Origin: CAVPTL01 sp963727235
Lineage (GTDB): Bacteria; Actinomycetota; Thermoleophilia; Gaiellales; JAICJC01
Length of the DNA stretch: 64,000 nucleotides
Direction of reading: 5' to 3'
NCBI GenBank assembly: GCA_963727235.1
Contig: CAVSFZ010000018.1
Location: 5,756 to 69,755 of the forward strand
The notes under the pieces were generated by a model. The model was not told the origin of the DNA. It worked only from the letters and a program-made list of their open reading frames with translations, and searched no databases. A program made the translations under genes and the position numbers. Positions 17,304 through 25,734 of the stretch are shown in pieces; within the stretch, counting starts at the first letter, position 1; each line of letters starts with the position of its first letter.

Positions 17304-18269
17304 CTACCAAGCCCGCTCGAGCAGCCGCCGCAGCTGGTCGCGGCTGGGCGGGCGATCGAGCCGGTCGAGCTCGGTCCGCCCGCGGGCGGCCTCGGCCACC
17401 GCGTCCAGCGCCTCGCGCTGCACTCCCAGCTCGCGCAGCGAGCCGCCGCCACCGGCCAGCTCGGCGATGCGCCCGGGCATCTCGGCCGGCGTCACTCCCA
17501 GCGCTTCGGCCAGCGGCGCCATCTCAGCGGGAGCGAAACCCGCGATCGCCTCCGCCGTGTGCGGAAGCATCACCGCGTTGGTGGCGGCGTGCGGGGTCGA
17601 ACACACCCGCACGATCGTCTGACAGACGACGTGGTGTAACGACAGCTCGGTCGAGCCCAGCGCATAGCCGGCCAGAATCGAACCCAGAGCCAGCGACTCG
17701 CCACCGTCAGGCGACTCGAGGCCGTCTGCCAGGAGCTCGGCGGCACGCAATCCGGCGAGCGTTGCCACCGGGTTTCGGCTGGGGACGTACAGCGACTCCA
17801 TCGCGTGGCCGAGCGCATTCATGGCGCTCGCGCGCAGCAGCTCCGGGGGCGCCGACGCCATCAGCCTGGGTACCGCCAGCACCAGCGCCGGGCGCACCCG
17901 CGGGCGATCCTCGAATCCGGCCAGGGTGCGGTGGCCGGAGGACATCTCGGCCCCGGAGAGGGTCGTGGGCACCGCGCACACGCCGCCGCCTTGGGCGGAC
18001 GCGATCGCCTTGGCCACGTCGATCACCCGGCCCCCGCCCCACGCCACCAGCCGGTCGTTGCCAACCACTGCGGCCAGCTCGGCTGCGACATCGGGAACAG
18101 GGCCGGCAGGCACGTATCTGATTGCGGTGACGTGATCTCGCAGGCGCGCCGGCACGTCGACCGCCGCCCGCTCGGTCGTCAGCAGCTCCGCGTCGTCCCA
18201 GAGGTGGTCGAGCGCGGTCTCTCCGAACCGGATCATGCGTTCGCCGTCGCGCCATTCGAAATCGGTCAT
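17304..18269 (-). CDS. Iron-containing alcohol dehydrogenase-like protein
   Basis: Group III (Fe-ADH/maleylacetate-reductase-like) oxidoreductase, 321 residues from ATG 18269, slightly shorter than typical members (350-390). Nucleotide-binding WGGGRVIDVAKAIA (77-90) and PTTLSGAEMS (101-110); metal-binding histidines in LGHAMES (about 153-159) and in HHVVCQTIVR...TPHAA. It is closer to maleylacetate reductase than to glycerol dehydrogenase by motif. Divergent from the thioesterase, with 48 bases between starts. Substrate unknown. Confidence 0.82.
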   Translation of the reverse strand: MTDFEWRDGERMIRFGETALDHLWDDAELLTTERAAVDVPARLRDHVTAIRYVPAGPVPDVAAELAAVVGNDRLVAWGGGRVIDVAKAIASAQGGGVCAVPTTLSGAEMSSGHRTLAGFEDRPRVRPALVLAVPRLMASAPPELLRASAMNALGHAMESLYVPSRNPVATLAGLRAAELLADGLESPDGGESLALGSILAGYALGSTELSLHHVVCQTIVRVCSTPHAATNAVMLPHTAEAIAGFAPAEMAPLAEALGVTPAEMPGRIAELAGGGGSLRELGVQREALDAVAEAARGRTELDRLDRPPSRDQLRRLLERAW

Positions 18270-18317
18270 GAGCGCCACCATCATCGCACCCGGCGGCGAT
18301 CTGGCAAGCTTTCGGCG

Positions 18318-18707
18318 ATGAGCTTCGTCAAACGCATCGAGATCCGCTGGCGCGACCTGGACGGGTTCGGGCACGTCAACAACTCGGTGTACTTCACCTA
18401 CGGGGAAGAGGTTCGCGACGAGTACTTCACCGGCCTGCTGGGCCACGACGTGGTCAACTGCATGGTCGTGCGCCACTGCGAGATCGACTACAAGTCTGGC
18501 CTGACCCAGGCCGACGACTACGCCGACCTGCACGTCGAGATCACCGCGGTCGGCCGTTCCAGCGTGACCACCGCGGAGCGGATCGTGTCGGTCGCCGACG
18601 GCCGGGTGGCAACCGAATCGACCACCGTCACCGTCCACACCAACACCGAGCGAATCGCAGCCGAAGCCTGGGACGACCTAAGCCGCGCGAAGCTACGGGG
18701 TGAATAA
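18318..18707 (+). CDS. Acyl-CoA thioesterase (4HBT hot-dog fold)
   Basis: 129 residues. The hot-dog signature RWRDLDGFGHVNNSVYFTYG (10-29) includes the catalytic Asp region (Asp13/Asp15) and the HVNN turn of 4-hydroxybenzoyl-CoA thioesterase/YbgC-type enzymes that hydrolyse acyl-CoA. A CAAGCT box seven bases upstream is a weak -10. The stop codon TAA (18705-18707) is inside REP R4, so the final Gly-Glu codons are also repeat-derived. Confidence 0.88.
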   Translation: MSFVKRIEIRWRDLDGFGHVNNSVYFTYGEEVRDEYFTGLLGHDVVNCMVVRHCEIDYKSGLTQADDYADLHVEITAVGRSSVTTAERIVSVADGRVATESTTVTVHTNTERIAAEAWDDLSRAKLRGE

Positions 18708-18732
18708 AAGGTGCCTGGCACCATTTATTCAC
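18700..18732. repeat. REP palindrome R4 (AA arms, one mismatch)
   Basis: Arm GTGAATAAAAGGTGCC, central T, right arm GGCACCATTTATTCAC; one A/A mismatch. It contains the thioesterase stop codon and is 42 bases from the stop of the convergent thioredoxin gene. Confidence 0.9.
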
Positions 18733-18774
18733 CGACGCCGATGCACGACGGGCGCCCTGAGGCGGGGGCCCGCG

Positions 18775-19422
18775 TCAGTACAAGGCGGCGGCGAGGCGGC
18801 GACGGTATTCCGAGGCCAGCGGGTGATCCTGGCCGAGCTCGGTGAAGACGCCCACCATCACCGTGCGGATGCGCTCGCGGGCATCGGCTCCGGCCTGCTG
18901 GAGCGCGTCCAGGAGCAGCTGCAGGCCGCGTTCGGTCTCGCCTTTGCCCAGCGCTTCGAGCGCCGGCGCGATCAGCGGATCCGACGCGTTCTCGAGCCGT
19001 GCCAGGGCGCCCAGCGCGCCCGGATGGTTTGGTTGCAGCTCCAGCGCCCGCCGCAGCGACGCCTCGTCGCCCTTGGCCACCAGCTCGTCGGCCTCGGACG
19101 GCAGCAGGCCACGCAGGAACGAGTCGACCACGGGCCGGCCCACCGCCCCGGTGAACTCGTCCACCAGCCTTCCGTCCTTGAACGCCTTGACCGCCGGGAT
19201 TCCCTGCACATGGTAGGCAGCGGCGGTGCGAGGACTGGAATCGACGTCCACCTTGACCAGCTCGACAGCGCCGTTGGTATCGGCCACGGCCGCCTCGATC
19301 ACCGGCCCGAGCTGCCGGCACGGCCCGCACCACTCAGCCCAGAAGTCGACCACCACCGGCACGGTCGCAGAGCGCTCGATCACCGCCTGCTGGAAGGTGT
19401 CGTCCCCCGCCTCGACGCTCAC
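18775..19422 (-). CDS. Thioredoxin-domain protein with C-terminal TPR-like region
   Basis: 215 residues. Thioredoxin fold with active site WCGPC (31-35) and the cis-Pro in GIPAVKAF (about 74-81), followed by helical repeats (about 110-210; LRRALELQPNHPGALGALA). This matches the CnoX/YbbN type of chaperone-redoxin, which protects proteins from oxidative aggregation; unlike E. coli CnoX the CxxC is intact, so it may be redox active. It overlaps the upstream PAC2 gene by ATGA. Confidence 0.9.
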   Translation of the reverse strand: MSVEAGDDTFQQAVIERSATVPVVVDFWAEWCGPCRQLGPVIEAAVADTNGAVELVKVDVDSSPRTAAAYHVQGIPAVKAFKDGRLVDEFTGAVGRPVVDSFLRGLLPSEADELVAKGDEASLRRALELQPNHPGALGALARLENASDPLIAPALEALGKGETERGLQLLLDALQQAGADARERIRTVMVGVFTELGQDHPLASEYRRRLAAALY

Positions 19423-20258
19423 TCGTCGCCCTCGGACTGCTCGCGCAGGTAGCGCTCGAAGTCGGCGGCAAGCTCATCTCCCGTGGGCGCATCCTGCGAA
19501 TCGACCTGTTCCTCGAGCTGCTCCACATACCCGGCGATATCCGGGTCGTCGGTGATGGCGGAGGCCACCCGCAGCGCATACTCGCTGGCCGCCGCCTGCA
19601 GCTCGTTGGTCGGACGGGGCGTGCCCACCAGGTCGGAGAGCCGCTCCAGCAGCGCCACCGCCGCCTGCGGATTGGGTGCCGCCGAGATGTAGTGCGGCGT
19701 CGCCGCCCACAGGCTCGCAGATTGGATGCCGGCCTCGGTGCAGGCGTCGTGCAAGACGCCCACGATCCCGGTCGGCCCCTCATAGGTGGACGGCGTCAAC
19801 GAATGCTTGGCCATCAACTCGGGATCCGACGCGCTGGCGGAAACGGGCACCGGCCGGGTGTGCGGCGTATCGGCCAAAAGCGCGCCCATGGTAACGACCA
19901 CCCGGGCATGAAACTCGTGGGCGACATCCACCAGCGATCCGGCAAACGCCCGCCAGCGGAGGTTCGGCTCGGTTCCGATCACCACCAGCAGATCGTGGTC
20001 GGGGCTGGCGTGCACCTCGGTCACCGGCCAATCCAGCCGCCGCTGCTCGCCGTCGACGAGATGCACCGTGGGGCGCGTCTGCTGATAATCGACGAACGGA
20101 TCGGAGTCGATCACCGCGCACCGGTCGGCGTCGGTGATCGATCGCAGGAAGCCGGCGGCCAGGCTGGCCGATCCGCCCGCATCGTTCCAGCCGCGGAATG
20201 CAGCCACCATGGTGGGGCTCTTCAGCTTGGGCATGTGCTCGTACCGAACGAACTCCAT
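19419..20258 (-). CDS. PAC2 family protein
   Basis: 279 residues of the PAC2 (proteasome-assembly-chaperone 2-like) family, common in proteasome-bearing actinobacteria and archaea; its exact role in bacteria is unknown. Markers: VAAFRGWNDAGGSASLA near the N-terminus, VVTMGALLADTPHTRPV in the middle and an acidic C-terminus (DELAADFERYLREQSEGDE). Start ATG 20258 is preceded at six bases by CACACT, a weak -10. It forms an operon with the thioredoxin-TPR gene. Confidence 0.88.
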   Translation of the reverse strand: MEFVRYEHMPKLKSPTMVAAFRGWNDAGGSASLAAGFLRSITDADRCAVIDSDPFVDYQQTRPTVHLVDGEQRRLDWPVTEVHASPDHDLLVVIGTEPNLRWRAFAGSLVDVAHEFHARVVVTMGALLADTPHTRPVPVSASASDPELMAKHSLTPSTYEGPTGIVGVLHDACTEAGIQSASLWAATPHYISAAPNPQAAVALLERLSDLVGTPRPTNELQAAASEYALRVASAITDDPDIAGYVEQLEEQVDSQDAPTGDELAADFERYLREQSEGDE

Positions 20259-20307
20259 GCCTGCAGTGTGGCACACGCACGGCCGTCGGGGGCTGTATAA
20301 CCCTGGT

Positions 20308-21441
20308 GTGACCCTGCTGGATCTGATCGCCGTGGTCTGGATCGTGTTCTCGTGCTTTCAGGGCGCGCGCAGGGGCCTGGTGGCAAACGCACTCAGCCTG
20401 ATCGGTTTTGCCGCGGGCGCGGTGATCGGGTCGCGGCTCGCTCCTCACCTGCTGGCAGCCGGGGCGGCTTCGCCGTGGCTGCCTGCCGCAACCCTGGTGG
20501 CTGCGTTGCTGCTGGGGCTGGCCGCCCAGGCGCTGGCCGGAACCGCCGCGGGCCAGATCCGGCATCACCTGCTGCGCGGTCCGCTGGAGACGATCGACAC
20601 CGCCGGCGGGCTCGCCCTGGGCGCGGTCTTCGGCGTGGCGCTGGTGTGGCTGGCGGCGGTGGTGGCAGTGCAGCAGCCGATGCTGGGCCTGCGCAGCGAT
20701 GTCCAGCGTTCGGAGATCCTTCCGGCGCTGCTGAAGGCGCTGCCGGCCTCGAGCGTGCTGAGCGCGCTGGCGCAGTTCGATCCGCTGCCGGTGATCCCGT
20801 CGCTGGCCGACCGCTCACTGCCGGCCCCCACGCCGGGCGCCGTGCCCGCGCGGGGCGCCGCCCGCAGCGTGTTCAAGATCGAGGGCAACGCCTGTGGCCT
20901 GATCGTGCAGGGCTCCGGCTGGGCAATCTCGCCGCACCTGATCGTCACCAACGCGCACGTCGTCGCCGGTGAACGGCAGCCCGGCGTCAGCCCCAGGGGC
21001 GACCAGTTCACGGCCAAGGGAACGGTGGTGGCTATCTCGGCGGACGACGACATCGCCGTGATCCGGGTGCCCTACGTGCGGCTTCACCCGCTGCGGTTGG
21101 CAAACCAGGAGGCTTCCGGCGGTAACGTCGCGCTGGTCGGGTATCCCGAGAACGGGCCGTTGACGATCAATCCCGGCCGGGCCGGTTCGTCGGTGACCGT
21201 GATCACGCCCGACGCCTACGGAAACCATGTGCACGCGCGCACTGTGGTGCCGCTGCGAGGCCTGCTGCGGCACGGGGACTCCGGCGGCCCGGTGGTGAAC
21301 CCGGCCGGCCGGGTGGTGGCCATGATGTTCGCAGCCGACAGCGCCGGCCACGGCGGGTTCGGGGTGCCGATCGACGCCATCCGATCGGTGGTCGCCAACG
21401 CCTCCAACGCGCCGGTCTCGACCGGCCCGTGCATCAACTGA
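20308..21441 (+). CDS. MarP-like membrane serine protease (CvpA + trypsin domains)
   Basis: 377 residues. Residues 1-125 hold four hydrophobic segments of the CvpA/colicin V production type; a linker follows; residues 185-370 are a periplasmic chymotrypsin-fold protease with triad His217 (VTNAHVVAGE), Asp248 (ADDDIAVIRV) and Ser325 (RHGDSGGPV). This is the domain order of mycobacterial MarP (Rv3671c), needed for acid and oxidative stress survival. Cys196 and a C-terminal Cys could form the regulatory disulfide. TATAAC (20296-20301) lies six bases before the GTG start. Its 3' end overlaps the convergent VWA gene. Confidence 0.9.
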   Translation: MTLLDLIAVVWIVFSCFQGARRGLVANALSLIGFAAGAVIGSRLAPHLLAAGAASPWLPAATLVAALLLGLAAQALAGTAAGQIRHHLLRGPLETIDTAGGLALGAVFGVALVWLAAVVAVQQPMLGLRSDVQRSEILPALLKALPASSVLSALAQFDPLPVIPSLADRSLPAPTPGAVPARGAARSVFKIEGNACGLIVQGSGWAISPHLIVTNAHVVAGERQPGVSPRGDQFTAKGTVVAISADDDIAVIRVPYVRLHPLRLANQEASGGNVALVGYPENGPLTINPGRAGSSVTVITPDAYGNHVHARTVVPLRGLLRHGDSGGPVVNPAGRVVAMMFAADSAGHGGFGVPIDAIRSVVANASNAPVSTGPCIN

Positions 21442-22570
21442 CCGCGGTCAGCACCTCGGCCAGCGAGCCAATTGCGTTCAGGTTGTGGCCCTCCAGGAAC
21501 ACGTCGGCGTGCTGGAGCGCGACCCGCATGCCGCCGGCCAGAGGCTCGAACCCGGCGTGTCCCTTGAGCGGATTCACCCAGATCAGCAGGTGGGCGCTGC
21601 GAGCGATCCGGGCCAGCTCGTGGTCGAGCTGCTCCAGGCCGCCCCGCTCCCAGCCGTCGGACACGACCACGACCACCGCGCCGCGGGTCATCGACGCCCG
21701 CCCGTACTTGGCGTTGTAGGCCGCCAGCGATTCGCCGATGCGGGTGCCGCCGCCCCAGTCTGGCATCGCCTCGGCAGCCAATCGCAGTGCCTGGGCGGGA
21801 TCTCGACCGGTCAGAGCAGGCGTCAGCCGGGTCAGCCGGGTGCCGAAGGCAAACGCCTCCACCCGCCGCCCCGCCTGCGTCATCGCCTGCAGGAACATCA
21901 CCATCGCCCTGGCATAGGGCTCCATGGAGCCCGACACATCGCACAGGAACACCACCTTGCGCGGAACCAGCTTGCGCCGTCGCCACGACCGCTCCAACGG
22001 CATTCCATGCGTCCGCATCGCAGCCCGCAGCGTGCGCCGCTGGTCGAGCACCCGCCCGGCCGGATCGGGACGCAGCCGGCGCGAGCGGCGAAGCGGCTGA
22101 GACCGAGCCAGCTGCTGCATCGCCGCACGGCACGCCACCAGCTCCTCGGAGCTCATGTCGGCGAAATCCCGCCGCCGGAGAAGTTCAGTGGCCGAGTACA
22201 CGGCGGCCATCGGCGGCGGCTCGTCGTCCTCCTCGAGATCCACCCCGGCCTCGCCCACGTGGTGGGCCGGCACCACCAGCGGCGGGGGTGCCGGCACCAT
22301 CAGCGACAGGTCGACCCCGCCGCCTGCGACTCGCTCCCAGTACGCGCGGAAGGCCGCGTCGAAGGGAGCGATGTCGTCGTGGCGCGACACCATCGTGCAT
22401 CGCAGGGCATGGTAGACCTCGGTGCGATTGGACAGGTCGACCAGGTCGAGACCGCGCACGGCATCCTGGAGCCGTCCCGGGCCGACCTCCACTCCGTCGG
22501 CGCGCAGCACCCGCCCAAACCCGACCAGCTTTGCCACCACCGCCGACCCGGGGGCAGCCGCCGAGCTCAC
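21434..22570 (-). CDS. VWA domain protein, CoxE-like
   Basis: 378 residues, GTG start. The N-terminal half is the CoxE-type region; the C-terminal half is a von Willebrand A domain with MIDAS motif CDVSGSME (Asp211). This type acts with a MoxR ATPase to mature enzymes, for example the Cu-Mo site of CO dehydrogenase (CoxD/CoxE). The MoxR gene overlaps its start by four bases. The nearest candidate client is the molybdenum hydroxylase operon 6 kb away (inference). Confidence 0.9.
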   Translation of the reverse strand: MSSAAAPGSAVVAKLVGFGRVLRADGVEVGPGRLQDAVRGLDLVDLSNRTEVYHALRCTMVSRHDDIAPFDAAFRAYWERVAGGGVDLSLMVPAPPPLVVPAHHVGEAGVDLEEDDEPPPMAAVYSATELLRRRDFADMSSEELVACRAAMQQLARSQPLRRSRRLRPDPAGRVLDQRRTLRAAMRTHGMPLERSWRRRKLVPRKVVFLCDVSGSMEPYARAMVMFLQAMTQAGRRVEAFAFGTRLTRLTPALTGRDPAQALRLAAEAMPDWGGGTRIGESLAAYNAKYGRASMTRGAVVVVVSDGWERGGLEQLDHELARIARSAHLLIWVNPLKGHAGFEPLAGGMRVALQHADVFLEGHNLNAIGSLAEVLTAVS

Positions 22571-23472
22571 CTGCGGGCAGCCTCCGCCACCAGCATCTCG
22601 ACTCCCAGCTCGCGCACCCGATCGAGGTCCTCGTGGTCCTTCACCACCGAGCCGAGCGTGTCCTCGACCGCGCTCGCGCTCAGCTCGGTCTGACCCAGAG
22701 CGACCAGGGCCTGCGCCCAGTCGATCGTCTCGGCCACGCCCGGAACCTTGGCCAGATCGGCTTCGCGCAGGCGGGCGACGAACGCCGCCGCCTCGGCGGC
22801 CAGCCGCTCGGGCACACCCGGGACGCGGGCGCGCACGATGGCGATCTCGCGGGCCACGTCGGGATGGCCGATCCAGTGGTAGAGACAGCGGCGGCGGAGA
22901 GCGTCATGCAGCTCCCTGGTGCGGTTTGAGGTCAGGATCACGCGCGGCCGCCGCACCGCTCGGATGGTGCCGATCTCGGGGATCGTCACCTGAAAGTCGG
23001 ACAGCAGCTCGAGCAGGAACGCCTCGAACTCGTCGTCGGCCCGGTCGATCTCGTCGATCAGAAGCACCGGCGCCACCGGATCGTCGCTCTCGATCGCATC
23101 CAACAGCGGGCGCCGCTCCAGGAACTCGGGGCCGAACAGCTCGTTCAGCGTCTGCTCGGCGTTGCCGCGGGAGTCTCCCGGTGACAGCTCGAGGGTGCGG
23201 ATATAGAGCAGCTGGCGGGCGTAGCTCCAGTCGTACAGCGCGTGGGCGACATCGATGCCCTCGTAGCACTGGAGCCGGATCAGGCGGGCATTCTCGACCT
23301 CGGCAAGGACCTTGGCCAGCTCCGTCTTGCCCACCCCCGCCTCGCCTTCCAAGAGCAACGGCTTCTCCAGCGCCAGGGACAGCGACAGCACCGTGGCCAG
23401 CCCGCGGTCGGCCAGGTAGTCATGCTCGCCCAGCGAGCGCATCAGTTCATCCACAGAACGGGCTTGCGACAT
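22567..23472 (-). CDS. MoxR-family AAA+ ATPase, CoxD-like
   Basis: 301 residues from ATG 23472. Walker A GEAGVGKTEL (43-52), Walker B LLIDEIDRADDEFE and sensor 1 LTSNRTREL are clear; the WSYARQLLYIRTLE insertion is typical of MoxR/CoxD. It is a chaperone-like ATPase paired with the downstream VWA gene. TAACCT (23479-23484) six bases before ATG supports this start over the adjacent upstream TTG and suggests a leaderless transcript. Confidence 0.92.
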   Translation of the reverse strand: MSQARSVDELMRSLGEHDYLADRGLATVLSLSLALEKPLLLEGEAGVGKTELAKVLAEVENARLIRLQCYEGIDVAHALYDWSYARQLLYIRTLELSPGDSRGNAEQTLNELFGPEFLERRPLLDAIESDDPVAPVLLIDEIDRADDEFEAFLLELLSDFQVTIPEIGTIRAVRRPRVILTSNRTRELHDALRRRCLYHWIGHPDVAREIAIVRARVPGVPERLAAEAAAFVARLREADLAKVPGVAETIDWAQALVALGQTELSASAVEDTLGSVVKDHEDLDRVRELGVEMLVAEAARR

Positions 23473-23650
23473 CAACTCAGGTTACCAACAGCCCGGCGGG
23501 ACGCGGGCCTTCGACCGCGCGAGCCCTTTCTGAATCACCCTTGCGGGGGAGTTTCACCCACGGCCATGACTCGGACACTCGAACTGTGCCGGCCAGGGAT
23601 CCGTTCCCTCCATCGGCCTCAATTCTCAAGGCTTCTTCTGGGAGGAAACG

Positions 23651-24835
23651 ATGTTCGCAGGTAATCCACGGTGGACTGAGACCAAGGGTCAGACACTGCC
23701 GCTGATCGTGGTGTTCATGCTGCTTCTGATGGTCGTGTGCGGCATGGTGCTGGACATCGGCAACGCATACCGGGTCAAGACCGCGCTGCAGGCCTCCGCC
23801 GACGCGGCCGCCGCAGCAGGGGCCGGACAGCTCCCCAACACCGGTAACGCACTCTCGACCGTGCAGCAGTACGGCTCCGAGACCGGCGGCAAGAACCCCG
23901 TGCTTGGCAGCGGCAACGTGACCATCACCGGCGTCGCCAACTGCGTCACCTCGACCAAGTTCTGCAACCCTGCCAACACCGTCCAGGTAACCGAGAGCAC
24001 CAGTGTCCCGACCGCGTTCCTGCGCGTCATCGGCATCGACACGATCCCGATCACGGTGCACTCCCAGGCGTGCTCGCCGTGCGGCGCCAAGCCACTCGAC
24101 ATCATGGTCGTGCTCGACCGCACCGGGTCGATGCAAGGATCCAAGCTGCAGTCGGCAACCGACGGCATCAAGGCCTTCCTCAGCACCATGGACACCGGCC
24201 TGGACAACGTCGGTCTGGCGGTGCTGCCGCCGGCCACCAACACGTCCACCGCATGCGCGACGCCTCAGTCGTCCAACTACAACAGCGTCAACGCCGCCTA
24301 CGTGGTGGTGCCGCTCTCCAACACCTACGGCACCATGAACAACGGCAACATCACGCTCGACAACAACTCGTCGCTGATGAGGACCATCAACTGCGTCCAG
24401 GCCGGCGGTGAGACGGCGTATGCCACCGCGCTCGACCAGGCTCAGGCCGAGCTCAACAAGGACGGTCGGCCGGGCGTCCAGCAGGTGATCATCATCCTCT
24501 CCGACGGTGCGGCCAACACCGGCCCCGGCTACCTCAGCGCCAACTCGCCGTACCGGGCGACTCCGTGCCACCAGGCCATCAACAGCGCCGCTGCCAGCAA
24601 GGCGTCCAAGGTCCTGCTGTACTCGATCGCCTATGACATCGGCGGAGCCGGCAACGACTACTGCTACAACGACAACGGCAACCTGGAAGTCCCGAACATC
24701 AAGGCCGCCGCAACGCTGCAGCAGATCGCAAGCCCCAGCAACTACTACGCCCAGCCCCAGCCGGCACAGCTGACCACGATCTTCCTCGCGATCAGCGCAG
24801 ACCTGGCGGCAGGCACATCACGAATCAACGGCTGA
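23651..24835 (+). CDS. TadG-like pilus-assembly protein with VWA domain
   Basis: 394 residues with a ribosome site GGAGGAAACG directly before ATG. An N-terminal hydrophobic segment preceded by GQTLPLIVVFMLLLMV (about 13-28) is the TadE/TadG (DUF2134) pattern of Flp pilus components; ADAAAAAGA follows. A VWA domain starts at VVLDRTGSM (Asp156) with a DxTxS-type MIDAS and IILSDGAANT. Ten or more cysteines suggest an exported, disulfide-bonded product. No other tad genes are nearby. Strong rho-independent terminator just downstream. Confidence 0.85.
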   Translation: MFAGNPRWTETKGQTLPLIVVFMLLLMVVCGMVLDIGNAYRVKTALQASADAAAAAGAGQLPNTGNALSTVQQYGSETGGKNPVLGSGNVTITGVANCVTSTKFCNPANTVQVTESTSVPTAFLRVIGIDTIPITVHSQACSPCGAKPLDIMVVLDRTGSMQGSKLQSATDGIKAFLSTMDTGLDNVGLAVLPPATNTSTACATPQSSNYNSVNAAYVVVPLSNTYGTMNNGNITLDNNSSLMRTINCVQAGGETAYATALDQAQAELNKDGRPGVQQVIIILSDGAANTGPGYLSANSPYRATPCHQAINSAAASKASKVLLYSIAYDIGGAGNDYCYNDNGNLEVPNIKAAATLQQIASPSNYYAQPQPAQLTTIFLAISADLAAGTSRING

Positions 24836-24860
24836 GCCGGGAACTCGAGCCGTAAGCAAC

Positions 24861-24890
24861 GGGGCGCCGGCGGGCTTTCGCCGGCGCCCC
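24861..24890 (+). terminator. Hairpin terminator after the TadG-like gene
   Basis: Perfect 12-bp stem GGGGCGCCGGCG / CGCCGGCGCCCC with a 6-base loop, 26 bases after the stop. There is no T-run, as is common in high-GC actinobacteria. Confidence 0.8.
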
Positions 24891-24909
24891 GAAGTGGTTA
24901 AGTAGGCGG

Positions 24910-25701
24910 GTGCCGAGCCCTCAGACCCTGGACGAGCTGACCGCGCTGCTGGCCGGCGCAGGGTTCATCGCAGCCCCCGAGGAAGCCTCCGAGCTGCTGG
25001 CTCGCGCGGCCGGCGACGCTGAGCTGCTCGACTCGCTGGTACGTCGCCGGCTGACCGGGGAGCCGCTGGCCTGGGTCACCGGCAGCACGCGGTTCTGCGG
25101 AGCCGAGGTCCAGGTCGATCCAGGCGTGTACGTGCCCCGTCGGCAGAGCGAGCCGTTGGCGCTGCGGGCCGTCGATCGCCTGCCCGCCACCGGCACGGCG
25201 ATCGATCTCTGCACCGGGTGCGGGGCGATCGCCCGAACGCTTAGCCGGCGCCGGCCGGATGCGCGGGTGGTGGCGACCGACCTGGACGAGCGCGCGATCG
25301 CGTGCGCAAAGGCAAACGGCGTCGAGGCCTACCGCGGCGATCTGTTCGCGCCGTTGGGGCCCGGACTGGATGGAACAGTGGACGTCGTCACGGCCGTGGT
25401 GCCCTACGTTCCGACGCGGGGCCTGGCCCTGCTGCAGCGCGACACGTTCGCGTTCGAGTCGGCGCTCTCCTACGACGGCGGTGAGGACGGCACCGACGTG
25501 CTGCGCCGGGTAATCGCCGGGTGCCCTCGCTATCTCCGCCACGGGGGTGCGCTGCTGCTCGAGCTGGGCGGAAACCAGGCCGACCTGTTGGCGGAGCCCC
25601 TGGCCCGGCTCGGGTACGTCGATGTGGTGGTGCTGTCAGACGTGGACGGCGATGTCCGCGGCATCGAGGCTAGTACCGCGCGCCGCCCGGATCGCGGGTG
25701 A
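24910..25701 (+). CDS. HemK/PrmC-like methyltransferase, catalytic loop altered
   Basis: 263 residues, GTG start with TTAAGT six bases upstream. N-terminal helical domain, then a class I SAM fold with AIDLCTGCGAIARTL (about 97-111) and VVATDLDERAIACAKANG. The PrmC signature LTGEPLAWVTGSTRFCGAEV is present, but the catalytic NPPY is replaced by VVPYVP (163-168). Hence it is probably a paralog, not the release-factor methylase, and may modify a different target or be inactive. It follows a strong terminator and so has its own promoter. Confidence 0.85.
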   Translation: MPSPQTLDELTALLAGAGFIAAPEEASELLARAAGDAELLDSLVRRRLTGEPLAWVTGSTRFCGAEVQVDPGVYVPRRQSEPLALRAVDRLPATGTAIDLCTGCGAIARTLSRRRPDARVVATDLDERAIACAKANGVEAYRGDLFAPLGPGLDGTVDVVTAVVPYVPTRGLALLQRDTFAFESALSYDGGEDGTDVLRRVIAGCPRYLRHGGALLLELGGNQADLLAEPLARLGYVDVVVLSDVDGDVRGIEASTARRPDRG

Positions 25702-25734
25702 TCGCCGGGCCCTCCCCTGCGTTGCGCTCGGAGG

